Positions 1 through 8,517 of a DNA stretch of 64,000 nucleotides are shown here, one piece after another. The DNA comes from Thermoleophilaceae bacterium (lineage in GTDB: Bacteria > Actinomycetota > Thermoleophilia > Solirubrobacterales > Thermoleophilaceae). Position numbers and translations under genes: made by a program. The DNA lies in NCBI GenBank assembly GCA_036378175.1, contig DASUWY010000007.1:1-64000 (forward strand). Reading direction: 5' to 3'. The notes below the pieces were generated by a model that saw nothing but the letters and a program-made list of their open reading frames with translations, did not search any database and was not told where the DNA came from. Every line of letters starts with the position of its first letter. Positions within the stretch are counted from its first letter, which is position 1.

Positions 1-143
1 ACGAACGCGTGGCAGGCGGGCTCCTCCTCGTGGTAGCTCTCCACCTCCACGATCCGTCCGGCGGTGGGGCCGCGACGAACGGTGCAGCCCACGAGCTCGC
101 GCGCCACCTCGTGCACGGAGCGGCGGTAGAAGTCCTCGGTCAA
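1..143 (-). CDS. DNA-3-methyladenine glycosylase, AAG/MPG family (partial)
   Basis: Only the first 47 or so codons are inside the window; the gene runs off the left edge. The peptide reads LTEDFYRRSVHEVARELVG and then TAGRIVEVESYHEEEPACHA, which matches the amino end of the alkyladenine DNA glycosylase family (usual form ARxLLGxxL...GRIVEVEAYxxxDPASHA). These enzymes flip out and excise alkylated purines in base-excision repair. The TTG start overlaps the argH stop as TTGA, so translation is probably coupled to argH. The family call is from a short but characteristic segment. Confidence 0.8.
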   Translation of the reverse strand, partial: MTEDFYRRSVHEVARELVGCTVRRGPTAGRIVEVESYHEEEPACHAF

Positions 144-1513
144 GCCTGAGCGTCCTCGCGGAGGACCTCGCGGGCGCGCTCGAGCTGCTCGCGCACGCGG
201 GGAAGCGCGGTCCCGCCCTCCGACACCTTCGATTCGAGCCACGCGCCCTCGGCGAGCAGCTCGTGGTAGCCCGGCACGAGCTCGGGAGCGTGCTCGCGCA
301 CCTCATCCTCGCTCAGCTCGGACAGGGTGCGATCCGACTCCACCGCTGTTCGCACGAGCCCTGCCACCACGCCATGCGCCTGGCGGAAGGGCATGCCCCG
401 CTTCACCAGCAGGTCGGCGATGTCCGTGGCAGCCGGAAACTCATCCGCCGCGGCGGACGCCATCCGCTCTCGGTTGAACGAGATGCCCCCGAGCATTCCC
501 GCAGCCGCGGCGATCGTGATCTCGAGCGTGTCCACCGCGTCGAAGAGCCGCTCCTTGTCCTCCTGCAGGTCCTTGTTGTAGGTGAGCGGGAGGCCGTGGA
601 GCACGCCGTGAAGCCCGCTGAGATGAGCCGCCACCCGCGGCGCCTTCGCGCGCAGGAGCTCGGCGGCGTCGGGGTTCTTCTTCTGCGGCATGATGCTCGA
701 CCCCGAGGCGAACGAGTCCGAGACCTCGCAGAAGCCGAACTCCGCACTCGACCAGAGCACTATCTCCGCGCCAAGCTGCGACAGGTGGGTGGAGCACACC
801 GCCGCGGCGGCGAGGTAGTCGAGCACGAAGTCGCGGTTGGACACGGCGTCGAGTGAGTTCTGCGCCACTGCCGGGAAGCCGAGCTCGCCGGCCACGAAGC
901 GGCGGTCCGTTTGGAAGTTCACTCCCGCGAGCGCGCCCGCGCCGAGCGGAAGCTCCGCCGTCATGTGGACCACGAAGCCGAAGCGGCGCGCGTCGCGCTG
1001 CAGCTTCCAGAACCATGCCAGCAGGTGGTGCGAGAGGTAGACCGGCTGGGCGCGCTGGAGGTGGGTGTAGCCGGGTAGCGGCCAGTCGAGATGGCGCTCC
1101 GCAAGGTCCACGATCACGTCGAGCAAGTCGAGAAGGGCCCGCCGGTCGCGGTCGGCGTGGGCGCGCACGAACATCGCCACATCCGTGGCCACCTGGTCGT
1201 TGCGCGAACGGGCGGTGTGAAGCTTGCCGCCGACCGGCCCGACGATCTCCGTGACCCGGCGCTCGATCGCCATGTGGATGTCCTCGTCCTCGGGGTGAAC
1301 CTGGAAGCGGTTGTGCTCGATCTCCTGCCTGACCTCGCCGAGGCCGCGCTCCAGCTCCGCCAGATCCTCCCGCGAGATGATCTCCTGGCGCGCGAGCATT
1401 CGCGCGTGCGCGAGTGACTGCTCGATGTCGAACGGCGCGAGCCGGTAGTCGAAGCCGATCGACGTGTTGAGCGCCCGGAACAGGGCGTCCTGAGGCTCGC
1501 TGAAGCGCGACAT
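140..1513 (-). CDS. argH: argininosuccinate lyase
   Basis: The 457-residue length is normal for ArgH. It cleaves argininosuccinate to arginine and fumarate in the last step of arginine synthesis, in the cytoplasm. Visible signatures are TARSRNDQ near residue 100, YTHLQRAQP near 150, and the superfamily loop GSSIMPQKKNP at about 271-281, which carries the catalytic serine. The ATG lies 9 bases after a TAGGAT hexamer read on the minus strand, with no clear Shine-Dalgarno, so a leaderless or nearly leaderless mRNA is likely. The next gene downstream is a DNA glycosylase coupled by TTGA. No other arg gene is nearby. Confidence 0.97.
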   Translation of the reverse strand: MSRFSEPQDALFRALNTSIGFDYRLAPFDIEQSLAHARMLARQEIISREDLAELERGLGEVRQEIEHNRFQVHPEDEDIHMAIERRVTEIVGPVGGKLHTARSRNDQVATDVAMFVRAHADRDRRALLDLLDVIVDLAERHLDWPLPGYTHLQRAQPVYLSHHLLAWFWKLQRDARRFGFVVHMTAELPLGAGALAGVNFQTDRRFVAGELGFPAVAQNSLDAVSNRDFVLDYLAAAAVCSTHLSQLGAEIVLWSSAEFGFCEVSDSFASGSSIMPQKKNPDAAELLRAKAPRVAAHLSGLHGVLHGLPLTYNKDLQEDKERLFDAVDTLEITIAAAAGMLGGISFNRERMASAAADEFPAATDIADLLVKRGMPFRQAHGVVAGLVRTAVESDRTLSELSEDEVREHAPELVPGYHELLAEGAWLESKVSEGGTALPRVREQLERAREVLREDAQA

Positions 1514-1522
1514 GGGCTGACC

Positions 1523-1532
1523 ATCCTAGGAT
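1523..1532. promoter_or_regulatory. palindromic shared -10 for argH and the divergent SDR gene
   Basis: The 10-bp perfect palindrome ATCCTAGGAT gives TAGGAT on both strands. On the plus strand it ends 8 bases before the GTG at 1541. On the minus strand it ends 9 bases before the argH ATG at 1513. Both spacings match the leaderless pattern seen elsewhere in the window. One symmetric element may therefore serve two divergent transcripts, which should compete because polymerase cannot melt it both ways at once. The sequence is observed; the promoter function is inferred. Confidence 0.6.
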
Positions 1533-1540
1533 GCCGGGCC

Positions 1541-2500
1541 GTGAAGGTGCTCGTGACCGGAGCCACCGGCAAGGTGGGGCACGCGGTGGCTCGTGCGCTG
1601 CTCGAGCGGGGCGACGAGGTGCGGGCGCTCGTGCGAAGCCACGCCGCGGCGATCCCGGCCGGTGCCGTGCCGGTGCGCGGCGACGTGCGCGACAGCGAGT
1701 CGCTCGTGGAGGCGGTGCGCGGCTGCGAGCTCGTGTTCAACGCGATGGGCCTTCCCGAGCAGTGGCTGCCAGACGAGCACACCTTCCACGAGGTGAACGC
1801 GGTGGGAAGCGAGAACGTGGCACGGGCCGCGCGCGGCGCGGGCGTCCGCCGGCTGGTGCACACGAGCACCATCGACGTCTTCCACGCCGAGCGAGGCGCG
1901 CGCTTCGACGAGGCGGAGGTGGCGAGCTATCCGAAGGGCACGGCGTACGAGCGGTCGAAGCAGGAGGCCGAGCGGCTCGTGCTGGACGCGGTTGGCGGAA
2001 TGGACGTGGTGATGGTGAACCCGGCGGGCGTGTACGGGCCCGGGCCCTCCGGCAGCGCGTCGCTCGAGGAGGACTTCTTCCGCCCGCTCGTGCGCGGCCG
2101 CCTGCCCGCCGTGCCACCTGGTGGCATGGGCGTGTGCTTCACCGACGGCGTGGCCGCCGGTCACCTGCTCGCCGCCGAACGTGGCCGTCCGGGCGAGCGC
2201 TACATCCTCTGCGACAGGCACGTGACGATGCGCGAGCTGGCGGACACGGTGGTTCGCCTGGCCGGCCGAGGGCGCGTGCCGTTCAGCATCCCGCCCGGCG
2301 CCGCTCGGGTGATGGCGATGGCGGGCGAGCTCCTTTCCCGGGCGATCAGGCGCCCTCCCCTGCTCCCCACCGGCCAGCTCCACTTCATGCTGTGGGACGC
2401 CGCGCCCGACTCGTCGAAGGCGCAGGACGAGCTCGGTTGGGAGCCCACCGCGCTGGACGACGGCGTGCGGCGCACCCTTCACTCGATGGGTCTGATCTGA
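1541..2500 (+). CDS. NAD-dependent epimerase/dehydratase (extended SDR)
   Basis: A 319-residue extended short-chain dehydrogenase. The nucleotide-binding GATGKVG motif is at residues 7-13 and the active-site tyrosine/lysine pair is in YERSK, near residues 135-139. The Ser/Thr partner is probably in HTSTIDVFH. The family includes sugar-nucleotide epimerases, dihydroflavonol reductases and 3-beta-hydroxysteroid dehydrogenases; the substrate cannot be told from sequence. The GTG at 1541 is chosen because TAGGAT lies 8 bases upstream and because the Rossmann strand MKVLVTGATG begins there, although an in-phase-shifted ATG lies 10 bases earlier. It converges on a DegT aminotransferase but need not share its pathway. 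Confidence 0.85.
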   Translation: MKVLVTGATGKVGHAVARALLERGDEVRALVRSHAAAIPAGAVPVRGDVRDSESLVEAVRGCELVFNAMGLPEQWLPDEHTFHEVNAVGSENVARAARGAGVRRLVHTSTIDVFHAERGARFDEAEVASYPKGTAYERSKQEAERLVLDAVGGMDVVMVNPAGVYGPGPSGSASLEEDFFRPLVRGRLPAVPPGGMGVCFTDGVAAGHLLAAERGRPGERYILCDRHVTMRELADTVVRLAGRGRVPFSIPPGAARVMAMAGELLSRAIRRPPLLPTGQLHFMLWDAAPDSSKAQDELGWEPTALDDGVRRTLHSMGLI

Positions 2501-2509
2501 GCGCGCTCA
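2498..2509. other. 12-bp palindrome holding both convergent stop codons
   Basis: TGAGCGCGCTCA is perfectly self-complementary. Its first three bases are the stop of the SDR gene and its last three, read on the other strand, are the stop of the DegT gene. It may act as a short bidirectional terminator stem, helped by the GC-rich inverted segments that follow to about 2540, but there is no T tract. Confidence 0.35.
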
Positions 2510-3640
2510 GCGCGCGCGGCTGCTGAGGCGCGCGCCGAGCAGTACCTCGCGAACAGCCTCAGCCACCCGCGCGATCTCGCCTTCGGTGATCTGCGGGAAG
2601 AAGGGCAGCGCCAGCGAGCGCCGCGCCACGTCCTCGCACACCGGGAACTCGCCCTCTCGGTGGCCGAAGCGCTCGCGGTAGAAGCTCATCAGGTGAATCG
2701 CCGGGAGGTATGGCTTCGAGTCGATCCCGAGCGAGCGCAGCGCCTCGATCGCGCCGTCGCGATCCACCTCGGGCGGGAGCTTGATCACGTAGACGAACCA
2801 GCTGCGGCGGTGGCCGCCGGTGTCCGGGTAGGGCAGCTCGATCTCGTCGATTCCCGAGAGCGCCTCGCCGTACAGCCGCGCCACGCGCTCGCGCCCCGCC
2901 AAGAGCTCGTCCAGCCGCTCGAGCTGGCCGATCCCGAGCGCGCACGCCACGTCGGACAGCCTGTAGTTGAAGCCCAGCCGGTCATGGTCGAGCCAGCTCA
3001 TGTCGGGCGCCCGGCCCTGGTTGCGCTCGCTGTCGATGCGCTCCTTCGCCTCGGCGGTGGGACATATCACCACGCCGCCCTCGCCGGTGGTCATCTGCTT
3101 GTTCGGATAGAAGGCGAACACCGCGAGGTTGCCGCGGGCACCCACGAGCGTGCCGTCCGCATGCACGGCGCCCAGCGCCTCGCACGCGTCCTCCACGATG
3201 AAGAGGTCGTGCTCGGCGGCGATCCGCTCGAATGCCGGCAGGTCCGCCGGGTAGCCGAAGATGTGCACCGGCATGATCCCCGCGGTGCGGTCGGTGACGG
3301 CGGCGGCCGCCGCCTGCGGGTCGAGGTTCAACGTGTGCTCGTCGATGTCGACGAACACCGGCCGCGCGCGCTCGTAGAGGATCGAGTTGGCCGACGCGAC
3401 GAAGCTGAACGGCGTGGTGATCACCTCGTCGCCCTCCTCTACGCCCGCCGCGCGCAGGGCGAGGTGCAGCCCGGCGGTGCCGGACGACACCGCGGACGCG
3501 TACGGCGCGCCCACCCGCTCGGCGAACATCGCCTCGAAGCGCGTGAGCATCGGACCGAGCGACAGCCGGCCGGAGCGCAGCGTCTCGAGCACAAGCTCTT
3601 CCTCGCGCTCGCCGATGACCGGCTTGGAGAGTGGGATCAC
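2507..3640 (-). CDS. DegT/DnrJ/EryC1/StrS-family PLP aminotransferase
   Basis: A 377-residue aspartate-aminotransferase-fold enzyme of the sugar aminotransferase class. The amino end MIPLSKPVIGEREEE, the SGTAGLHLAL substrate/PLP segment, VEDACEALGA, and the lysine in YPNKQMTTGEGG that would form the Schiff base are all typical. Such enzymes usually transaminate nucleotide-keto-sugars for cell-wall or glycan synthesis. The GTG start overlaps the cimA stop as GTGA, so it is the last gene of the leucine/isoleucine operon. That is odd for a sugar enzyme; it may simply be carried by the operon or may use an amino donor made by it. Exact substrate unknown. Confidence 0.9.
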   Translation of the reverse strand: MIPLSKPVIGEREEELVLETLRSGRLSLGPMLTRFEAMFAERVGAPYASAVSSGTAGLHLALRAAGVEEGDEVITTPFSFVASANSILYERARPVFVDIDEHTLNLDPQAAAAAVTDRTAGIMPVHIFGYPADLPAFERIAAEHDLFIVEDACEALGAVHADGTLVGARGNLAVFAFYPNKQMTTGEGGVVICPTAEAKERIDSERNQGRAPDMSWLDHDRLGFNYRLSDVACALGIGQLERLDELLAGRERVARLYGEALSGIDEIELPYPDTGGHRRSWFVYVIKLPPEVDRDGAIEALRSLGIDSKPYLPAIHLMSFYRERFGHREGEFPVCEDVARRSLALPFFPQITEGEIARVAEAVREVLLGARLSSRAR

Positions 3641-5244
3641 GAGCCGGCGGCGGTGGCCGGACGGCGCGAGTGCTCGGCGCGCGCGGGCAGCATGCCCGCC
3701 TCGAGCGAGTCCACGAGCGCCTCCCAGCTCGCCTCGATGATGTTCTCGGACACGCCGATCGAGCCCCACGTGTCGGTGCCGTCGCTCGCGTCTAGAAGCA
3801 CGCGCGTGATCGCGCCGGTGCCCTTCGTCTCGTCGAGGATGCGCACCTTGAAGTTCACGAGCTCGATGTCCCGCAGGTGGGGGTACGTCTCCCCGATCGC
3901 CGACCGCAGTGCGCGGTCGAGCGCGTTCACGGGACCGTTGCCCTCCGCCGTGCGGATGTAGCGCTCCCCCTCCACCCAGATCTTGATCGTGGCCTCCGTC
4001 ATCACGCGGCCGTCCTCGCGCTTCTCCACGATCGCGCGCCAGGACTCGAGCCGGAACAGCGGCTCGTAGTCGCCGGTCTCCTTCTTGATCAGCAGGTCGA
4101 AGGAGCCGTCGGCCGCCTCGAACTGGAAGCCGCGGTGCTCGAGCTGCTTCACGCGCTCGACCACGCGCGCGGCCGCCGCCTCGTCGAGCTGCACGCCGCG
4201 CTGCTCCGCGCGGGCCTGCACCGTCCCCTTGCCGGACAGCTCGGAGATGAGGAGCTCGCGGTCGTTGCCCACCTGCGCCGGGTCCATGTGCTCGAACGTG
4301 CGCGCGTCCCGGACGATGCCGGCCACGTGCATGCCGCCCTTGTGGGCGAACGCGTTCTTGCCCACGTACGGCTGGTTGGGATTAGGCGAGACGTTGCAGA
4401 TCTCGTCCACGAGATGCGACATCTCGGTGAGCCGCGCGAGCTGCTCCTCGCTCACGCAGTCGTAGCCGAGCTTGAGCTGCAGGGCGGGGAGGATCGATAC
4501 GAGGTTGGCGTTGCCGCAGCGCTCGCCGTAGCCGTTCATCGTGCCCTGCACGAGGCGCGCCCCGCGCTCCACCGCCACGATCGAGTTGGCCACCCCGCAG
4601 CCGGCGTCGTCGTGCGTGTGGATGCCCACGCTCACGCCGCCTGCGCCCAGGGCCGCCACCACGTGCTCGGTGGCCTCGGCGATCTGGCCCGGCAGCGACG
4701 AGCCGTTGGTGTCGCACAGCGTCACGTTCTCCGCGCCGCCCGATACCGCCGCGTGCAGGCAGCGCAGCGCGTACTCAGGGTCCTGCCGGTACCCGTCGAA
4801 GAAATGCTCCGCGTCGTAGATCACGCGCTTGCCCTGGCTGCGCAGGAATGCGATGGACTCCTCGATCATCGCGAGGTTCTCCCCCGCGTCCACCTTCGTG
4901 ACCTTCTCGAGGTGAAGCGCCCACGTCTTCCCCACGAGCGTGCACACCGGCGCGAACGAGTCCGCGAGCAGCCGCAGCGCCTCGTCCTCCTCGGCACGCC
5001 CGCCGCGCCGGCGCGTCATCCCGAACGCCGCGATCTCCGCGTGCTCGAAACGCTCGCCGGCCAGCTGCGCGAAGAGCGCCTCCTCCTTCGGGTTCGAGCT
5101 CGGGAAACCGGCCTCGATCAGCTGCACACCGAGAGTGTCGAGCGCGTGCGCCACGCGCACCTTCTCCTCGACGGACAGGGACATGCCCTCCCCCTGCATG
5201 CCATCGCGGAGGGTGGTGTCGTAGAGGAGAACCGGTTCGCTCAC
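3637..5244 (-). CDS. cimA: (R)-citramalate synthase
   Basis: A 535-residue member of the HMGL/LeuA family. It condenses pyruvate with acetyl-CoA to citramalate, the threonine-independent entry to isoleucine; LeuCD and LeuB then process the product. The amino end LLYDTTLRDGMQGEGMSLS gives the metal-binding DTTLRDG. HTHDDAGCGVANS supplies metal-binding histidines, and a LeuA-type allosteric domain fills roughly residues 390-510. The Q-G-E-G after the DTTLRDG block and overall likeness favour CimA over LeuA or homocitrate synthase, and a separate leuA is at 13797. The GTG start overlaps the ilvE stop as GTGA. Feedback by isoleucine is the family norm. Confidence 0.9.
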   Translation of the reverse strand: MSEPVLLYDTTLRDGMQGEGMSLSVEEKVRVAHALDTLGVQLIEAGFPSSNPKEEALFAQLAGERFEHAEIAAFGMTRRRGGRAEEDEALRLLADSFAPVCTLVGKTWALHLEKVTKVDAGENLAMIEESIAFLRSQGKRVIYDAEHFFDGYRQDPEYALRCLHAAVSGGAENVTLCDTNGSSLPGQIAEATEHVVAALGAGGVSVGIHTHDDAGCGVANSIVAVERGARLVQGTMNGYGERCGNANLVSILPALQLKLGYDCVSEEQLARLTEMSHLVDEICNVSPNPNQPYVGKNAFAHKGGMHVAGIVRDARTFEHMDPAQVGNDRELLISELSGKGTVQARAEQRGVQLDEAAAARVVERVKQLEHRGFQFEAADGSFDLLIKKETGDYEPLFRLESWRAIVEKREDGRVMTEATIKIWVEGERYIRTAEGNGPVNALDRALRSAIGETYPHLRDIELVNFKVRILDETKGTGAITRVLLDASDGTDTWGSIGVSENIIEASWEALVDSLEAGMLPARAEHSRRPATAAGS

Positions 5245-6167
5245 GCCTTGGACGGTACCTGCACGAGGTCCAGCCATTCGGCGTACTGCGGCGCGCGGCC
5301 GGTGAGAGCGTCGTCGAAGATCCCCTGGATCTCGCGGGTGATCGGGCCGGGAGGCCCGAGCGTGATGTCGTCGATCGCGCGCACCGGGGTGAGCTCCGCG
5401 GCGGTGCCCGTCAGGAACACCTCGTCGGCGTTCACCAGCTCGCCGCGCGCGATGTCGCGCTCGACGAGCTTGTAGCCGAGGTCCGTGGCGATCTGAATGA
5501 CCGACTTGCGGTTGATCCCGTCGAGGATGCTGGCCGTCTGCGGCGGCGTGTAGATCACGCCGTCGCGCACCATGAAGATGTTCTCTCCGCTGCCCTCGCA
5601 CACGTGTCCGAGGTGGTCGAGGAGGATCGCCTCCTGGTAGCCGGCCTTCTGCGCCTCGATCTTCGCCAGCACCGAGTTCAGGTACTGCCCCGTGGCCTTC
5701 GCGTGCGGGTAGAGCGAGCGCGGCGAGATGCGCTCCCATGACGACACCTTGGCGGTGATGCCCTCGCGCTTGCCCTCTTCGCCGAGGTAGGCGCCCCATT
5801 CCCACACCGCGATCACGACCTCCACCGGGTTGTCCAGCGGATACAGGCCCATCGGGCCGTGCCCGCGGAACACGAGCGGCCGGATGTAGCAGCTGCGGAA
5901 GCCGTTGCGCACGATCAGCTCGTGCGTGGCCTCGCGCAGCTTGTCGAGCTGGTAGGGCAGGTCCATGTAGTACATGGCGGCCGAGCGCCGCAGCCGATCG
6001 AGATGGTCGTTGTGGCGGAAGATGGCCGTGCCGTGCTCGGTCTCGTAGGCGCGGATGCCCTCGAACACGCCGGTGCCGTAGTGGAGGGAGTGAGTGAGTA
6101 CGTGTACCTTCGCGTCCTCCCAGGAGACGAACTCGCCGTTCATCCAGATGAGGTCCGCGGTGTTCAC
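5241..6167 (-). CDS. ilvE: branched-chain amino acid aminotransferase
   Basis: 308 residues, the standard class IV PLP aminotransferase length. It carries out the last transamination to leucine, isoleucine and valine. The amino end has the typical MNGEFVSWEDAKVHVLTHSL followed by HYGTGVFEGIRAYE. The PLP lysine is in YPHAKATGQYLNS, and EGSGENIFMV and TGTAAELTPV line the cofactor site. The GTG start is preceded by a strong AAAGGAGGG Shine-Dalgarno within the 15-base gap from leuB, so this gene re-initiates independently rather than by overlap. Confidence 0.95.
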   Translation of the reverse strand: MNTADLIWMNGEFVSWEDAKVHVLTHSLHYGTGVFEGIRAYETEHGTAIFRHNDHLDRLRRSAAMYYMDLPYQLDKLREATHELIVRNGFRSCYIRPLVFRGHGPMGLYPLDNPVEVVIAVWEWGAYLGEEGKREGITAKVSSWERISPRSLYPHAKATGQYLNSVLAKIEAQKAGYQEAILLDHLGHVCEGSGENIFMVRDGVIYTPPQTASILDGINRKSVIQIATDLGYKLVERDIARGELVNADEVFLTGTAAELTPVRAIDDITLGPPGPITREIQGIFDDALTGRAPQYAEWLDLVQVPSKA

Positions 6168-6182
6168 GTTCTCCCTCCTTTC

Positions 6183-7202
6183 TCAGAGGTTCGCGAGGAC
6201 GGCCTTCGTGGCGTCCTCCGTGGTGGCGTTGCCGCCGAGGTCCGGGGTACGGAGGCCCGCCTCGAGGGCAGTGTCGATGGCCGATTCTATCCCGGCTGCT
6301 TCCGTCTCCCTACCGAGTCCGTAGCGCAGCATCATCGCCACGGAGCCGAACATGGCGAGCGGGTTGGCCTTGCCCGTTCCGGCGATGTCGGGCGCTGATC
6401 CGTGCACGGGCTCGAACAGCCCCGGCCCGTCCGAGCCCACGCTCGCGCTCGGGAGCATTCCGATCGAGCCGGTGAGCATCGCCGCCTCGTCGCTCAGGAT
6501 GTCGCCGAACATGTTCTCGGTGAGGATCACGTCGAAGTCGGTGGGGCGCGACACGAGCTGCATCGCCGCGTTGTCCACGAGCAGGTGCTCGAAGGCCACG
6601 TCGTGGTTCTGCGCCATGCCGCTCACCACCTCGCGCCAAAGCCGCGAGGTCTCGAGGATGTTCGCCTTGTCCACGCTCGTCACCTTCCTGCGGGCGAACT
6701 TGAACGCCACCTCGGCTATCCGCTCGATCTCCTCCACGCTGTAGACGCAGGTGTCGAAGGCGGAGCCGTTCTCGCGTCCCTTGTCGCCGAAGTAGATGCC
6801 GCCGGTGAGCTCGCGCACCACGAGCAGGTCGGTGCCCTCGATGCGGTCGCGGCGCAGCGGGCTGGCGTCGAGCAGCGCCGGGCTGGGCCGCACAGGACGC
6901 AGGTTGGCGAACAGGCCGAGGCCCTTGCGAAGGCCGAGCAGCCCCTGCTCCGGGCGCGGCTTGGCGGGATCCGTGCTGTCCCACTTCGGGCCGCCCACCG
7001 CCGCGAGCAGCACGGCGTCGGCGGATTTGCACGCGTCGAGCACCTCGTCTGTGAGCGCGGTGCCGTGCGCGTCGATGGATGCGCCGCCGACCAGGCGTTC
7101 GTCCAGCTCGAAGTCGCCGACTTTGGCGAGCAGCTCTTGCGCGGCGGCCATGATCTCGGGCCCGATGCCGTCGCCGGGCAGGGTCACGATGCGTGCGCTC
7201 AT
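6183..7202 (-). CDS. leuB: 3-isopropylmalate dehydrogenase
   Basis: 339 residues. It oxidises and decarboxylates 3-isopropylmalate to 2-ketoisocaproate with NAD, and in this operon probably also acts on erythro-beta-methylmalate from the citramalate route. Visible are MSARIVTLPGDGIGPE at the amino end, VRELTGGIYFGDKG (substrate arginine/tyrosine region), the metal-binding aspartates in ENMFGDILSDEAA, and EPVHGSAPDIAGTGKANP. The start ATG at 7202 overlaps the stop of the upstream methyltransferase as ATGA and removes an unrelated upstream extension. Confidence 0.95.
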   Translation of the reverse strand: MSARIVTLPGDGIGPEIMAAAQELLAKVGDFELDERLVGGASIDAHGTALTDEVLDACKSADAVLLAAVGGPKWDSTDPAKPRPEQGLLGLRKGLGLFANLRPVRPSPALLDASPLRRDRIEGTDLLVVRELTGGIYFGDKGRENGSAFDTCVYSVEEIERIAEVAFKFARRKVTSVDKANILETSRLWREVVSGMAQNHDVAFEHLLVDNAAMQLVSRPTDFDVILTENMFGDILSDEAAMLTGSIGMLPSASVGSDGPGLFEPVHGSAPDIAGTGKANPLAMFGSVAMMLRYGLGRETEAAGIESAIDTALEAGLRTPDLGGNATTEDATKAVLANL

Positions 7203-7960
7203 TCGGGCCTCCGGGCGTCGATGTTCAGTCTCACGTAGTCGAGGGTGAGTGGCTTGGGCACTCGCTCCCACACACGCTCCACGTACAGCGGGCGCAACTC
7301 CTCGGGGAGCCGCTCCAGGTGATGGCCGAGGCAGACCGTGCGGATGAACTCCTCGGGCTCGTCCGGCTCCACCGGCCATTCCTGCAGCCAGCACTGGGCA
7401 TCGGTGAAGCCGGCGGCAGCGAGCCGCGCGCCTGTCTCCGCCGGGCCGGCGTAGTTCCAGGGGCCCGCCCAGCCGCCGATGTGCTCGGCAAAGGGCGGCT
7501 CGCCGGCCACCCGCTTCACGATGTCGTGGAAGCGCTCGATGTTGCCCGCCCCGCCGCACTGCACCACGAGCCGGCCGCCCGGCTTGAGGGCCTCGAACAG
7601 CCGCGCGAACAGCGTCTTGTGGTCCGGGATCCAGTGGAACACGGCGTTGCTGAACACCGCGTCCGCCGCCTCGTGGAGATCGAGGTCCACGAGGTCGCTC
7701 ACGAACACCTCGGCGTTCGGCCGCAGCGCCTCACGCGCCTTCTCCACCATCGAGGGCGACGCGTCCACCGCGATCACCTTGCCGTCCGGCAGCCGCTCCT
7801 CGAGCATCTGGGTGACGCGTCCGCTGCCGCAGCCGGCGTCGAGCACCGTCTCGTCGCCCTTCAGCGGCAGGCGGTCGAGCACCTCGCGCGCCCATCGCAC
7901 CTGCGGCGTGGACACGCGGTCATAGGTGGCAGCGTCCCAGTCGCGTGTGCGGCGGCTCAC
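7199..7960 (-). CDS. class I SAM methyltransferase, trans-aconitate 2-methyltransferase-like
   Basis: 253 residues, essentially the size of E. coli Tam. SAM motif I is VLDAGCGSGRVTQ near residues 37-49, then VIAVDASPSMV, and FSNAVFHWIPDH resembles Tam's ANASLQWLPDH segment. Tam-type enzymes make methyl esters of carboxylates such as trans-aconitate; the yeast relative Tmt1 also methylates 3-isopropylmalate. Here the gene sits between leuD and leuB, coupled to both by 4-base overlaps (GTGA at its start, ATGA at its end), so a role on isopropylmalate, isopropylmaleate or a related side product is plausible. That role is inference; a generic methyltransferase is the alternative. Confidence 0.8.
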   Translation of the reverse strand: MSRRTRDWDAATYDRVSTPQVRWAREVLDRLPLKGDETVLDAGCGSGRVTQMLEERLPDGKVIAVDASPSMVEKAREALRPNAEVFVSDLVDLDLHEAADAVFSNAVFHWIPDHKTLFARLFEALKPGGRLVVQCGGAGNIERFHDIVKRVAGEPPFAEHIGGWAGPWNYAGPAETGARLAAAGFTDAQCWLQEWPVEPDEPEEFIRTVCLGHHLERLPEELRPLYVERVWERVPKPLTLDYVRLNIDARRPE

Positions 7961-8517
7961 AGCGCCGTCGTCACCGGCCCCTGGCGCTCGCACGAGCGCT
8001 CGTAGTCGTCGATCGCATCGCCAGTTTGCAGCGTGATCCCGATCTCGTCGAGCCCGTTGAGAAGCCGGTAGCGGGCGTCCTCGTCGATGTGAAACTCCAC
8101 CTCGCGGCCGTCGACCACGACCACCTGCCGCTCGAGGTCCACCGTCGCCTCGCCCGCCTCCATCACGGCGCGCACATCCTCTTCAGGCAGCACCACCGGA
8201 AGCAGCCCGATCTTGGTGCAGTTGTTGTAGAAGATGTCCGCGAAGCTCGGCGCGATGATCGCCTTGAAGCCGTAGTCCTCGAGCGCCCACGGCGCGTGCT
8301 CGCGCGAGGAGCCACAGCCGAAGTTCGCGCCCGCCGCGAGGATGGGGTTCGCGGGCAGGTCCCAGCCCGGCTCGTTGCGCCAGTCGTAGAAGAGGAACTC
8401 GCCGAAGCCCGTCCGCTCCACGCGCTTGAGGAACTGCTTGGGGATGATCTGGTCGGTGTCCACGTCCGCGCGGTGGAGGACGGACACCTTGCCGCTCACC
8501 TGCTTGATGGGCTCCAT
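7957..8517 (-). CDS. leuD: 3-isopropylmalate dehydratase small subunit
   Basis: 186 residues, the small swivel subunit of isopropylmalate isomerase. DVDTDQIIPKQFLK at residues 18-31 and NFGCGSSREHAPWAL near 85-99 are the family hallmarks. It pairs with LeuC to interconvert 2- and 3-isopropylmalate. Its ATG follows the leuC TAG with no gap. The usual LeuD length is about 200 residues, so this is complete. Confidence 0.95.
   Translation of the reverse strand: MEPIKQVSGKVSVLHRADVDTDQIIPKQFLKRVERTGFGEFLFYDWRNEPGWDLPANPILAAGANFGCGSSREHAPWALEDYGFKAIIAPSFADIFYNNCTKIGLLPVVLPEEDVRAVMEAGEATVDLERQVVVVDGREVEFHIDEDARYRLLNGLDEIGITLQTGDAIDDYERSCERQGPVTTAL

Noticed and set aside
2660..5475. Long plus-strand reading frames opposite the DegT and cimA genes
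   Set aside because: They are antisense shadows caused by high third-position GC; they are rich in Arg, His, Val and Ala, lack domains, and cover well-supported genes.
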